NCBI GenBank assembly: GCA_021740825.1
Contig: JAIOZA010000004.1
Location: 1-64,000 of the forward strand
Direction of reading: 5' to 3'
Source of the DNA: Bacteroidia bacterium
GTDB taxonomy: Bacteria; Bacteroidota; Bacteroidia; B-17B0; Aurantibacillaceae
DNA: 64,000 bases
The translations under genes and the position numbers were made by a program. The number at the start of each line of letters is the position of its first letter. The first letter of the stretch is position 1. The notes beneath the pieces are model-generated. The model saw only the letters and a list, made by a program, of their open reading frames with translations, was not told the origin of the DNA and ran no database searches. Positions 1 to 8,729 of this stretch are shown here, piece after piece.

Positions 1-2
1 GA

Positions 3-221
3 GTAGGTATTAATGAAGATAAGTACCGTATGGATATTTATGATAGATGGGGCGAAAACATTTTTACAAGTACTGAATTCAAAAAAGGATGGGATGGCTT
101 TGTAAAAGGGGATTCTAAGGCAGCACCGCAAGGCGTTTACACTTATAAAATAGTAGTTACTGATTTATTGGGGAACCAATACGCCAAAATTGGACATGTA
201 ACTGTGATTAAACAAGAATAA
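3..221 (+). CDS. 3' end of a T9SS cargo protein (gliding motility-associated C-terminal domain)
   Basis: Only the last 72 codons are visible. The reading frame is open to the left edge (codons from base 3), so the ATG at 30 is internal and the gene begins outside the window. The segment has the YDRWGE motif, the WDG turn and the final VTVIK strand that mark the type B T9SS C-terminal domain. Such domains direct the protein across the outer membrane, after which the domain is normally removed or anchored. The same kind of domain ends the large protein at 59849-64000. The cargo part is not visible, so no function can be given. Confidence 0.85.
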   Translation, partial: VGINEDKYRMDIYDRWGENIFTSTEFKKGWDGFVKGDSKAAPQGVYTYKIVVTDLLGNQYAKIGHVTVIKQE

Positions 222-236
222 AACGACAAAAAATAA

Positions 237-270
237 AAAAACTCTGCTAAGAAATTTGCAGAGTTTTTTT
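237..270. terminator. Intrinsic terminator, probably bidirectional
   Basis: A 9-bp stem (239-247 with 258-266, core ACTCTGC/GCAGAGT) encloses a 10-nt loop. It is preceded by an A-run and followed by a T-run. It lies between convergent genes, the one ending at 221 and the minus-strand gene ending at 321, and could serve both. Confidence 0.8.
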
Positions 271-320
271 CGAGAATTTTTATTGTACAATGCGTCTAAA
301 AAAGGTCAATTGCAATCACC

Positions 321-1310
321 CTAATGAATCATAATCTCAGTTGCGCCGTAACCATAATTTTTATAAGAAGCGTCGTAATAAGATATATCATCAATTGTTT
401 TTAATACAGAAATAATCTCCTGCTTTAATTTACCATTTCCAACACCATGAATTACGATTAATTTTTTAATGCCATTACTCAAGCAATATTGAATTTCTTT
501 TTCAAAGCGTTCTAATTGAATTGATAATATTTCGGAGTTAGTTAAGCTGCTCTTAGAGTCTACTAACTCTTCGATGTGTAAATCGATTTCCTTTGTTAAA
601 TCTTTTATTTTTTGTTTTGCAATTGATTTTTTTTGCGGCTGCTTAAATTCCTTTATCGCTTTTAACCTCATTACATCTTCTATATTCAAAGCTCTTTCAA
701 TCACCTCCTTATCCAAAAAATTTTCTTTTAAAATGTAGGCGTAAACTGGAAATTTAAATTCGTTGTGCTGAATTAAAGTGGACTGCGACATGATTTTATC
801 ATTAATATATAAAATTTCCGCTAATGGAATTTGAGATTTATAATGCATGTTTTTAAAAAACAAACATTCTACTTTATGATAAACATATTCTTTAAAAAAA
901 TTCTTCTTAACCTGCTTTAAGAATATTTTTTGGTATGACCCCAATTCTCCGTGTTTCAAAGTTTGAAAATACTCATCGTCTTTTACCGAATAAGAAAACG
1001 ATACATTGTATGAAGACGAATTAAATAAATAAAATTTATAATCACTCACCAATGCAGGTAGCTCATGGTCTGGCTCGATAATAAAATAAATAGAATCTGA
1101 TAAAATAGTTTCCAATTCCATTTCAATGTTTTCAACTTCAGGGTTCAAAATAAGCTCCGTATGAATTGGCACTAATTGTTTACAAAGATAGGGGATTTCA
1201 AAGCCATCTTTCATTTCAACAAAAACAGTTTCTTTATCTTTAAATCGTGTAATGATGCCCTCTCCTACTTCGTTTAAAAAACGCACTTTATCTCCAATTC
1301 GTAATTTCAT
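321..1310 (-). CDS. DUF2027 and Smr domain protein
   Basis: The 329-residue protein has an N-terminal DUF2027-type region starting MKLRIGDKVRFLNEVGEG. Its C-terminal Smr domain carries the motif HGVGNG at about residues 288-293 and ends YGYGATEIMIH. Smr domains, also found at the C-terminus of MutS2, bind or nick nucleic acids. This DUF2027-Smr layout is a standard Bacteroidota family whose precise role is unknown. There is no signal peptide, so it is probably cytoplasmic. It lies 22 bp downstream of comEC on the same strand and may be co-transcribed. The domain call is firm, but the nuclease or RNA-related activity is inference. Confidence 0.85.
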   Translation of the reverse strand: MKLRIGDKVRFLNEVGEGIITRFKDKETVFVEMKDGFEIPYLCKQLVPIHTELILNPEVENIEMELETILSDSIYFIIEPDHELPALVSDYKFYLFNSSSYNVSFSYSVKDDEYFQTLKHGELGSYQKIFLKQVKKNFFKEYVYHKVECLFFKNMHYKSQIPLAEILYINDKIMSQSTLIQHNEFKFPVYAYILKENFLDKEVIERALNIEDVMRLKAIKEFKQPQKKSIAKQKIKDLTKEIDLHIEELVDSKSSLTNSEILSIQLERFEKEIQYCLSNGIKKLIVIHGVGNGKLKQEIISVLKTIDDISYYDASYKNYGYGATEIMIH

Positions 1311-1332
1311 CTTTATGGTTTGTTTTTTAATG

Positions 1333-3378
1333 TTATAAATTTATTTGTACCGCACCAGTTTCTTTAATCGAATAAAAAGGTACTTCTAATGAAGCACACA
1401 ACTTCTTTAATTCTTTCACAAATTTATAACTGTTAGAGCAATCTGCAATGACTAAAGGCTTAGTTTTAAAATTACTTATTAATTCAAAAGGGGCATCATT
1501 ACTAACTATTATATAATTAGCGGTTAAAGCAGAACTATAAGGATAATTTTGGTTAACGTTTAAAATAGTTGATGCTTCACAATTTATAAAGTTACTTTTA
1601 GTTTGAATCAATTTTAAATTAGAAATAGAAAGCAAATAAGGTTTTACGTTTCGCTGAAATTCATTTTGGTTAATTGTATTAAAATTGCCGTACACGCTTT
1701 GCCCAAGCCTTAAAGCAAAAACAGATTTATGCTTAACGTGAAACACCACCAATTCGTTTTGTTGAGTTTGTTTAAAGTTGTTATAAAATGAACAAACAAG
1801 CCAAACTATAAGTGTCGAACACAATACTATAACTTGTTTGTATTGCTTGGTTTGTATAATTATAAAGAATAAGCCAATGCTTATAGTCATAAAAACCAAA
1901 TCTGTAAATGAAAATGGAATAAAATCAATAAATCCATATGTTGAATTGTCGGTTAGTTTTGCAAACCACAGCATGACGGATGTTGAGCCATTTATTATAT
2001 ATACCAAAACATGATTTAAAAAAATTATTTTGTACAAGGCTATAAAACAAATAGCTGCAATCATAACTAAAATACTTATTGGAATAATAATCAAATTAGA
2101 TAACGCAAACCAAATAGGAAACTGATGGAAAAAGTAAAGTGAAATTGGTAATGTAAATAGCGTGGCAGCAACCGAAATCAAAACGCTTGTCCATAGCCAT
2201 TGCAGAATGTTATTATCAAACACATATAACTTATTTAACAATGGATAAAAATACATGATTCCAAAAACAGCAAAATAACTTAATAAAAAACCTACATCAA
2301 TAATCAAATAAGGATTATAAAGCAATAGTAAAAAAGCAGATAAAAATAAAGTGTTAAACGAATTGCCTTGCTTATAAAATGTTTTACCAAACAAAACTAA
2401 TACTAGCATTAGCACCGCTCTCAATATTGAAGGAGAAAAGCCCGTTATAAAAACAAATAAGATCAAAAACGATAAAACAACGCCAAGCTTCGTTTTTTTA
2501 AATCTGTCATATTTATCGAATTTTGAAAATATAAATATTAAAATGGCATACAGCACTCCTGTGTGCATACCAGATACAGATAAAATATGCAAGGTGCCTG
2601 AATGAGAAAAACTCTGCATAACACCACTTTCTATTTCATCGTCATAACCTACTAATAATGCCGAACAAATTGAAAACGCTTCTTGAGACAACTCACTTTT
2701 TCGTAATACAGATACGAGATGTGATTTTATTTTAGTTCCTAAGTGAGTAAAACTAAAGTCTTTACTCGTATTAGAAATTATCCGGACGTCACAAGAATTG
2801 GCGTAAACTGTATGAAAAATGTTTTTCTTTTCTAAAAAAGATTTATAATCAAATTCATTAGGGTTTTTAGGTGTGGTTACATAACTAAATTTTGCTTTTA
2901 AAAACAGCATGTTTCCAAGAGCTGGCTTTAGTGCAGAATCGTTTTTTAAATAAATAATAGTATTACCATTTGTAAAATGCCACTTGCTATCAAATTCAAC
3001 AGAATTAATAGATACGGATAGCTTTATAAATTTTTCCGAAATAACAGGAATATCATTTATTGTTGTAAAAAAAGATTGAGGTTGTGAACTTACATAATGC
3101 GTATAGTGATTGCTATCGTTTTTAGCGTTATATAAAAAGCACGCTTCATGGGCTAAAAAAAACAAAATCGCATTAGTGATTACTATATAAGTTATTTTGT
3201 TTAATTCCCTTTTTTGTTTAACAAAATATTGAATCATAAATGAAATGATCCACAAGATAATTGTGAGAAAAAAGGCTTGATGTAAATGCGGGAATAAACC
3301 AAACTTCAGAAAAAAAATAATTCCAATAATGTACGGAACTATTATTTTTAAAAAAGGAATTGCTTTAAAATTTATCAT
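1333..3378 (-). CDS. comEC: ComEC/Rec2 family membrane protein
   Basis: This 681-residue protein has many hydrophobic segments. It has an N-terminal soluble domain of the DUF4131 kind after the first membrane helices. The conserved ComEC competence motif LSVSGMHTG is at about residue 265. In naturally transformable bacteria ComEC forms the inner-membrane channel for incoming single-stranded DNA. The C-terminal 140 residues show no HxHxDH metallo-beta-lactamase motif, which is usual for Bacteroidota homologues but differs from the longer Bacillus type. It lies upstream of the Smr gene and 65 bp downstream of the Omp85-like gene. No other competence gene is in the window, so transformation itself is not shown. 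Confidence 0.88.
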   Translation of the reverse strand: MINFKAIPFLKIIVPYIIGIIFFLKFGLFPHLHQAFFLTIILWIISFMIQYFVKQKRELNKITYIVITNAILFFLAHEACFLYNAKNDSNHYTHYVSSQPQSFFTTINDIPVISEKFIKLSVSINSVEFDSKWHFTNGNTIIYLKNDSALKPALGNMLFLKAKFSYVTTPKNPNEFDYKSFLEKKNIFHTVYANSCDVRIISNTSKDFSFTHLGTKIKSHLVSVLRKSELSQEAFSICSALLVGYDDEIESGVMQSFSHSGTLHILSVSGMHTGVLYAILIFIFSKFDKYDRFKKTKLGVVLSFLILFVFITGFSPSILRAVLMLVLVLFGKTFYKQGNSFNTLFLSAFLLLLYNPYLIIDVGFLLSYFAVFGIMYFYPLLNKLYVFDNNILQWLWTSVLISVAATLFTLPISLYFFHQFPIWFALSNLIIIPISILVMIAAICFIALYKIIFLNHVLVYIINGSTSVMLWFAKLTDNSTYGFIDFIPFSFTDLVFMTISIGLFFIIIQTKQYKQVIVLCSTLIVWLVCSFYNNFKQTQQNELVVFHVKHKSVFALRLGQSVYGNFNTINQNEFQRNVKPYLLSISNLKLIQTKSNFINCEASTILNVNQNYPYSSALTANYIIVSNDAPFELISNFKTKPLVIADCSNSYKFVKELKKLCASLEVPFYSIKETGAVQINL

Positions 3379-3443
3379 ATACTAAAATAATAAATTACTT
3401 TTTGACATTAGCATTACAAAGTTTGCTATAATTAAACTAGACA

Positions 3444-5180
3444 CTAAAACAATGCCGTTAAACCCGCATGTATTTTTCCTATTCGCAAATCAAAGCCATT
3501 GCCTTGTTGCTTTCCAATAGCATAACTTAAATTAAAAATGCCCGCTTTGGTTTCAAAGTTTATACCGGCACCTACACTTATGGGAATATCATTTACATAC
3601 CCCGACACGTTTTGGTTTTCATACCAAGCGCCTTCGCCAAATACAAATAAATTAGAATTTCTCTCAAACAAAAAACGGTATTCAATTGTAGGAATAACAA
3701 ATGTTGAAGCATAAATACTCTCCTCATCAAATCCTCGCAAGGTTCTTAATCCTCCAATTCTAAATAACTCGTTCTTATATATAGTGTTACCAAATACACT
3801 TCCAAATTGAGAGGATAGTTTTATAACGTGGTTTTTAAATACATTTAAATAACCAACAATCATTCCCTCAGTTTGATATTGTGATGTTTTTAAGGCAACG
3901 GTAGAATAAGCCACATCATTTATTTTTGGATTTTTCTTTATTTGTCTGGTTCCTACCGAGCCTTGAACATTAACACTAATTCCTTTTCGGGGATTAAAAC
4001 GATAATCTAATTTTTCAATAAAAAATCCCACGCCGTATGCTTTTGTAGTAACATCGGCATAATCAGGTAAAACAGTAATATTTGTAAGTCCAGATGTAGA
4101 TATTAAATTGGCATTGCGCTGCTTGTAAAATACTTTGAGGTGGTTTAATCCACTGAAATAATAATTTAAACCCAATGCATTATTAACGTCTAAAAACGCA
4201 CTGTCTTTTTTGTAAATTTTTAAATTATAGTCAATGCCGGCTGGCAATCCTGCAATGTAGGGATATATAACGGCCGCTTTTAAATCCTGTGTCTGTGTTT
4301 GTAATCTACGCCAATTAATGTCAATTGTTTCTCCACTTTTAAAAATAGCATTCACTACTTTTATTTTTAAATCTCCTGTAAATACCGTTTTACCTTTATC
4401 ATTAGGTAAAATACCTATAATACCATCAAATTGTGAAGCGTTCTTTTTCTCTAAAAATAAAAATAGTTTATTTTTTTTATCTGTTAACTGTATAATTGGC
4501 GGTTTTTTTTCTGTTACAAATGGTAACTGTTTTGTTTTTTTTGAAACTGCCGAAAACAAAGCTGAATTATAAGGCATCCCTTGTTTAATTCCCAAATACC
4601 TCAGCAAAAATTTCTGACTCACTTTTCCGGTGCCTTCAGTTACCAGACTATCCAGTTTTATAAAGATGTTTTTTTCGATTATTAATTTTGCTTGAATGTT
4701 TGAATCACTAATTTGCAAACTATCCAATTTAGCAGCAGCGAAAGGGTAACCATTATTTTCATAATAGGTGACAATTTTTTCCATCAATCGTGATAGTTCA
4801 ATAAACTTAAAAGGTCGGTTTGTAAAAAAACGCTCATTGTATCCTAATTTACTGATAATACCTTGGTCTTTTTGATTATATTTTAAAGTAATCCACTTGT
4901 ACTTTTTTCCTGCACATACATATGCAACGTAATTTAAAGAATCATTTTTTATACTATCAACACTCGCCGAGATATAACCTTCATCTATAAGTGAAATATA
5001 AATTTTATTTATTTCCTTATTTATAAAGTCGACGCTATTGAGCTGTTTTTTATAATCAATCTTTTTAAAAACAAATGCACTATCTGTATTCATTATTTTA
5101 AGATTATAAATATTTTGGGCAGCTAATGGAAAATTTGCCAAAAGCATTACTACTAGTAAATATGGATGTTTATATTTCAA
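3444..5180 (-). CDS. Omp85/BamA-like outer membrane protein
   Basis: The 578-residue protein has a signal peptide (LLVVMLLANFPLAAQ). The N-terminal half looks like POTRA-type modules. The C-terminal half is a beta-barrel with alternating aromatic strands and an LRGF motif in GGLRTLRGFDEES, which corresponds to the conserved (V/I)RGF loop-6 motif of the Omp85 superfamily. It is shorter than BamA (about 800 residues), so it is more likely a TamA- or surface-antigen-like relative involved in outer-membrane insertion or export. Its substrate is unknown. It is on the same strand as comEC, with 65 bp between them. Confidence 0.82.
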   Translation of the reverse strand: MKYKHPYLLVVMLLANFPLAAQNIYNLKIMNTDSAFVFKKIDYKKQLNSVDFINKEINKIYISLIDEGYISASVDSIKNDSLNYVAYVCAGKKYKWITLKYNQKDQGIISKLGYNERFFTNRPFKFIELSRLMEKIVTYYENNGYPFAAAKLDSLQISDSNIQAKLIIEKNIFIKLDSLVTEGTGKVSQKFLLRYLGIKQGMPYNSALFSAVSKKTKQLPFVTEKKPPIIQLTDKKNKLFLFLEKKNASQFDGIIGILPNDKGKTVFTGDLKIKVVNAIFKSGETIDINWRRLQTQTQDLKAAVIYPYIAGLPAGIDYNLKIYKKDSAFLDVNNALGLNYYFSGLNHLKVFYKQRNANLISTSGLTNITVLPDYADVTTKAYGVGFFIEKLDYRFNPRKGISVNVQGSVGTRQIKKNPKINDVAYSTVALKTSQYQTEGMIVGYLNVFKNHVIKLSSQFGSVFGNTIYKNELFRIGGLRTLRGFDEESIYASTFVIPTIEYRFLFERNSNLFVFGEGAWYENQNVSGYVNDIPISVGAGINFETKAGIFNLSYAIGKQQGNGFDLRIGKIHAGLTALF

Positions 5181-5339
5181 ACGGAATAAGTTTAAAAGTA
5201 AATAATTTTATATTCAACTTACTAATTTCATCCATTAAACGACAGAATTGGTTTATTATTTTAGTATTGGATAATAAATATCATCCATTAATTTAAATGT
5301 TTTTAACCTATTTTAGATTAATTCCGGCTAAAATAAGTG

Positions 5340-5347
5340 TAGCTTTG
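5340..5347 (+). promoter_or_regulatory. -7 promoter box of lemA
   Basis: TAGCTTTG matches the Bacteroidota -7 consensus TAnnTTTG exactly. It lies 20 bp before the lemA ATG, in the 187-bp gap between divergent genes. No clear -33 TTG at ideal spacing was seen. Confidence 0.6.
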
Positions 5348-5367
5348 TACTTCAAAATTAATTAAAA

Positions 5368-5931
5368 ATGAAAAAAGGATATATTGTTTTAGCAGCGATT
5401 GTTGGGTTAGTATTAATTGTTTTTATGATGTACAGAAGCTCTTATAATACAGCTATTGAGTTACAAGAAAATGTAACAGAGAAATGGGGAGATGTAGGGG
5501 TTACATATCAGCGCCGAGCAGATTTAATTCCTCAATTAGTTGCAACTGTTAAAGGTGCTGCAGCAAACGAAAAAGGGATTTTAACTCAAGTAACAGAAGC
5601 AAGAGCTGGAATTGTAAACGCTAAAACGCCTGAAGACATGGATTTAATGGGTAAAAAAATAAACACGGCTATTAATTTGGCTTTTGAAGCCTATCCGCAA
5701 ATTCGTTCAACACAAAACTTTAGCGACTTGCAAACTCAGTTGGAAGGAACAGAAAATAGAATTTCGGTGGCCCGCCAAAATTATAATGGCGCAGTAAAAG
5801 AATACAACTCGCACATTAGAGGATTTTTTAATAGTATGTTTTTAAATAAGGAAGTATTTGCTAAAAAAGAAGCCTTTAAAGAAACTGCTGGTTCTGAAGT
5901 TGCACCAAAAGTTGATTTTGAAACAAAATAA
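5368..5931 (+). CDS. lemA: LemA family protein
   Basis: The 187-residue protein has one N-terminal membrane helix (about residues 4-23) followed by a helical domain. It carries the family motifs QRRADLIPQLVATVKG, FEAYPQI and SVARQNYN. LemA proteins are membrane-anchored with the helical bundle outside the cytoplasm, and their molecular function is not settled. The length is typical. It is followed after 3 bp by two TPM-domain genes, an arrangement common in bacteria that suggests one operon concerned with envelope or membrane-protein homeostasis (inference). It has its own -7 box at 5340. Confidence 0.93.
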   Translation: MKKGYIVLAAIVGLVLIVFMMYRSSYNTAIELQENVTEKWGDVGVTYQRRADLIPQLVATVKGAAANEKGILTQVTEARAGIVNAKTPEDMDLMGKKINTAINLAFEAYPQIRSTQNFSDLQTQLEGTENRISVARQNYNGAVKEYNSHIRGFFNSMFLNKEVFAKKEAFKETAGSEVAPKVDFETK

Positions 5932-5934
5932 CCG

Positions 5935-6369
5935 GTGTTATTTAAAAAAAGACTCATATCAAAAACCAATGAAACGCGTTTAATAAATGCTATTCAAGCA
6001 GCAGAATTACAAACCTCTGGAGAAATTAGAGTGCATATTGAAAAAGCCTGTAAAACAGATGCTTTAGAAGAATGCAAAAAAAAATTTACAGAACTTAATA
6101 TGCATGAAACAAAGGACAGAAATGGTATTTTGTTTTATTTAGCAATCAACTCAAAATCTTTTGCCGTTTGGGGAGACGAAGGTATTCATCAAAAAGTTGA
6201 CGATGCCTTTTGGAAAAGCATTACCGATTGTGCTATTGGTTATTTTAAGCAAAATGAACTTTTAACAGGTATAGAAAAAGCGGTTGAATTATGTGGCGAA
6301 AAATTAAAATTGCATTTTCCATTAGAAGCAAATGATAAAAACGAACTCTCTAACGACATCTCTTACTAA
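5935..6369 (+). CDS. TPM domain protein (short, cytoplasmic type)
   Basis: The 144-residue protein starts at GTG (5935), three bases after the lemA stop. It contains a TPM fold: TSGEIRVHIE near residue 28, then a strand FYLAINSKSFAVWGDEGIH. There is no signal peptide and no C-terminal membrane helix, unlike the next gene. TPM domains are named for TLP18.3, Psb32 and MOLO-1. Several have acid phosphatase activity in vitro, but their role in bacteria is not established. The tight packing with both neighbours and the GTG start point to translational coupling in a lemA operon. Confidence 0.85.
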   Translation: MLFKKRLISKTNETRLINAIQAAELQTSGEIRVHIEKACKTDALEECKKKFTELNMHETKDRNGILFYLAINSKSFAVWGDEGIHQKVDDAFWKSITDCAIGYFKQNELLTGIEKAVELCGEKLKLHFPLEANDKNELSNDISY

Positions 6370-7140
6370 TTGAAATTTCTTTTTTGGATAGTCGCCTTTT
6401 TTGTTACATTATTTGCAAATCAAATAGTTGCACAAATTCCAGAAAGACCAAGTCCTGAGAGATTAGTTAATAATTTATCAAAGGAATTTCCTGATTTTTT
6501 ATCTCCACAAGAAGAAAAGCAATTAGAGCAACAACTTCAAAATTTTAGCTTAGAAACATCTAATCAAATTTGTGTTGTTATTGTTGATGACTTAAACGGC
6601 ATGGATGAAGCATCTTTTGCAGTTGACATATTAAATAATTGGGGCGTTGGACAAAAAAAGAAAAACAACGGAATTGTAATTTTAGTAAAACCTACCGGTA
6701 ACGCAGGTTCGCGTAAATTATTTATTTCAATAGGTTATGGTTTAGAGGGCGCTATTACTGATTTAAAAACAAAACGAATTCGTGAAAACGAAATTGTTCC
6801 TTACTTTAAACAAAAACAATTTTATTCAGGATTAGAAGCTGGTTGCCAAGCTTTAATGAAAGCAGCCAAAGGCGAATACAATGATAAAACCGCTCCAAAA
6901 GGTTCAGGCATTGAAAGTTGGGTTAAAAATCATCCCATTTTATTTATAATTCTAGTCATAATTTTTGTTTTTATTATGTTTAAAGGATCTTCCGGCGGCG
7001 GCCACGGACGAGGCATGACCTACTTTGGTGGAGGCTCTGCCTTTGGTGGCTTTGGCGGTGGTTCTGGTGGAGGCGGCTCCTCGTTTGGCGGATTTGGTGG
7101 CGGTTCCGGTGGCGGTGGCGGTTCGGGAGGCAGTTGGTAG
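6370..7140 (+). CDS. TPM domain protein with glycine-rich tail
   Basis: The 256-residue protein starts at TTG (6370), immediately after the previous stop codon with no spacing. It has a signal peptide (FWIVAFFVTLFANQIVAQ) and a TPM domain at about residues 40-165, with motifs NQICVVIVDDLNG, NNGIVILV and SIGYGLEGAITD. A membrane helix follows at about 188-203, then a Gly/Ser/Phe-rich tail. This is the YgcG-like architecture. The TPM domain would face the periplasm. It is the second of two TPM genes after lemA, and the three probably act together. Function is inferred from context only. Confidence 0.87.
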   Translation: MKFLFWIVAFFVTLFANQIVAQIPERPSPERLVNNLSKEFPDFLSPQEEKQLEQQLQNFSLETSNQICVVIVDDLNGMDEASFAVDILNNWGVGQKKKNNGIVILVKPTGNAGSRKLFISIGYGLEGAITDLKTKRIRENEIVPYFKQKQFYSGLEAGCQALMKAAKGEYNDKTAPKGSGIESWVKNHPILFIILVIIFVFIMFKGSSGGGHGRGMTYFGGGSAFGGFGGGSGGGGSSFGGFGGGSGGGGGSGGSW

Positions 7141-7183
7141 TAAATAAATTTTTGTATATTTATAGTTGAAAATTATTAATACT

Positions 7184-8302
7184 ATGAAGAAAAATTTACT
7201 CATCCTTTTTATTGGCTTTTTGAGCCTATCATTATCAGCCCAAACAAGTATAAGTATTACTTCAGCTAATATGCCTATTTCTGGTGACACTTGCAGATAT
7301 AGTAATGCTAATCTTAATTCTTTAGGGAATTTTACAGTTACAGGTTCAAACCAAATTTGGGATTTTAGTACGCTAGATTCTACAGGACAAGGGATTCGTC
7401 AATTTTTACCATCAACGTCAACTCCTTATTTTTTTTACTTCTTACCGCCAAAATATGGTGAAAAAACTGTTGATTCTGTTCCAATTCCAGCAATACCATT
7501 AGCTGGCACAACGATTTCTATTAAAGATATTTACAGTTTTTATAAAAAAAATGGCTCATTATCATTTAATTCCGAAGGATTAGGATTAACGCTTTCTGGT
7601 ATTCCAATTGGAACAACGGCAACAGGTTCAAATGATGATGAATTATATATGTTTCCGTTAAACTATTCTGATAGAGACTCAACAACTTTTAGTTTTTCTA
7701 CGCCCACTTTCAGTTCTATTCCATTTACATACAAAAAATACGGGTATCGTATTACAGAGGCCGACGGATGGGGAACCGTTACAACGCCATATGGTACTGA
7801 ATCTTGTTTAAGGGTAGTTACTACTCAATATTCTATCGATACAATTAAAATTAATGCCTTACCTGCACCTTTTAATAAGTTTGGATTTCCGAACTATGTG
7901 CGTAGTTATCAATGGCTGACTTTAGGCGAAAAAATACCATATTTAGAGGTTTCTGGAAATTTAATTGGCGGTAACTTTACTCCTACACAAGCAAAATATC
8001 GTGATAAAATTCGCTCTTTTGTTGGCATAAAAGAAGAACAAACTACCATAGCTCTCGCTCTCTCTGTTTTTCCAAATCCCGCAAATAATGAAGTTAATAT
8101 TATTATACCTCAAAACACCAATAATGTTGTTGCTGAAATTATTGATTTACAAGGAAAGCTTATTTTAACAAAAAATTTAAACCAAAATTCTCAAATTGTA
8201 AATAAACATCAAATAGATGTATCAGCTATTGCCAAAGGAACTTATTTTTTAAACCTAAGTACTAGTAAATCTAAACAAACTTTAAAAATTTCTGTGCAAT
8301 AG
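7184..8302 (+). CDS. T9SS type A sorting domain protein
   Basis: I take ATG 7184 as the start, giving 372 residues with a normal signal peptide (MKKNLLILFIGFLSLSLSAQ). A TTG at 7166 would only add six residues before it. The C-terminal 80 residues form a type A T9SS sorting domain: VFPNPANNEV, a central strand pair with DLQGK, and an ending in TLKISVQ. The middle has no domain I recognise. The protein is expected to be exported and released or attached at the cell surface. Confidence 0.85.
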   Translation: MKKNLLILFIGFLSLSLSAQTSISITSANMPISGDTCRYSNANLNSLGNFTVTGSNQIWDFSTLDSTGQGIRQFLPSTSTPYFFYFLPPKYGEKTVDSVPIPAIPLAGTTISIKDIYSFYKKNGSLSFNSEGLGLTLSGIPIGTTATGSNDDELYMFPLNYSDRDSTTFSFSTPTFSSIPFTYKKYGYRITEADGWGTVTTPYGTESCLRVVTTQYSIDTIKINALPAPFNKFGFPNYVRSYQWLTLGEKIPYLEVSGNLIGGNFTPTQAKYRDKIRSFVGIKEEQTTIALALSVFPNPANNEVNIIIPQNTNNVVAEIIDLQGKLILTKNLNQNSQIVNKHQIDVSAIAKGTYFLNLSTSKSKQTLKISVQ

Positions 8303-8355
8303 TTTTAAATACTAAATAATTAAATTATTTTTACCGCAAATTTAACACACACACT

Positions 8356-8592
8356 ATGAGTTCTCATCACGATCACGATAATCATTCGGCCGAAGCAAAA
8401 CCAGTTGCATTTGGAACCCCATTAATTTTAGCTTTAGTTACTGTTTTAATTATCTTAGTAGGAGTTAGTACTTGCGATAATAAAAAACATGAAACCGCTC
8501 ATGCTGAAGAGGCTCATAAAACAGTTTCTGAGGAACACTCTGCCGTGGCTGACACATTAGTAAAAACGGATACAACTGCCGCTCATCATTAA
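8356..8592 (+). CDS. Small His-rich single-pass membrane protein
   Basis: This 78-residue protein has a His-rich N-terminus (MSSHHDHDNH) and one membrane helix of about 20 residues (FGTPLILALVTVLIILVGV). A tail rich in His, Glu and Ala ends HH. I do not recognise the family. The His clusters at both ends suggest metal binding, or possibly a small accessory subunit of a membrane complex, but neither is shown. A strong terminator follows at 8611, and the gene is 53 bp from the preceding T9SS gene. Coding status is supported by the start, the TM pattern and the terminator. Confidence 0.7.
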   Translation: MSSHHDHDNHSAEAKPVAFGTPLILALVTVLIILVGVSTCDNKKHETAHAEEAHKTVSEEHSAVADTLVKTDTTAAHH

Positions 8593-8610
8593 TTAATACT
8601 TTATTTATAT

Positions 8611-8643
8611 ACAAAGCTCTACAACTTTTGTAGGGCTTTTTTG
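8611..8643 (+). terminator. Intrinsic terminator
   Basis: A 12-bp stem (8613-8624 with 8628-8639, one G-T pair) encloses a 3-nt loop and runs into a T-run. It closes the His-rich small gene. Confidence 0.85.
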
Positions 8644-8729
8644 TTATAATAAGGAACTTCACAATGCGCGGCTTTTCTTTTGTGGGTTAAAGATGATTTT
8701 TGTAATATTGTACACTTAAAAAACATAAA

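Noticed and set aside
6952-7290. Antisense frame opposite the glycine-rich tail
   Set aside because: It is a mirror of the GGC/GGT-rich repeats; its Ala/Thr/Lys-rich translation is low-complexity and it has no support.
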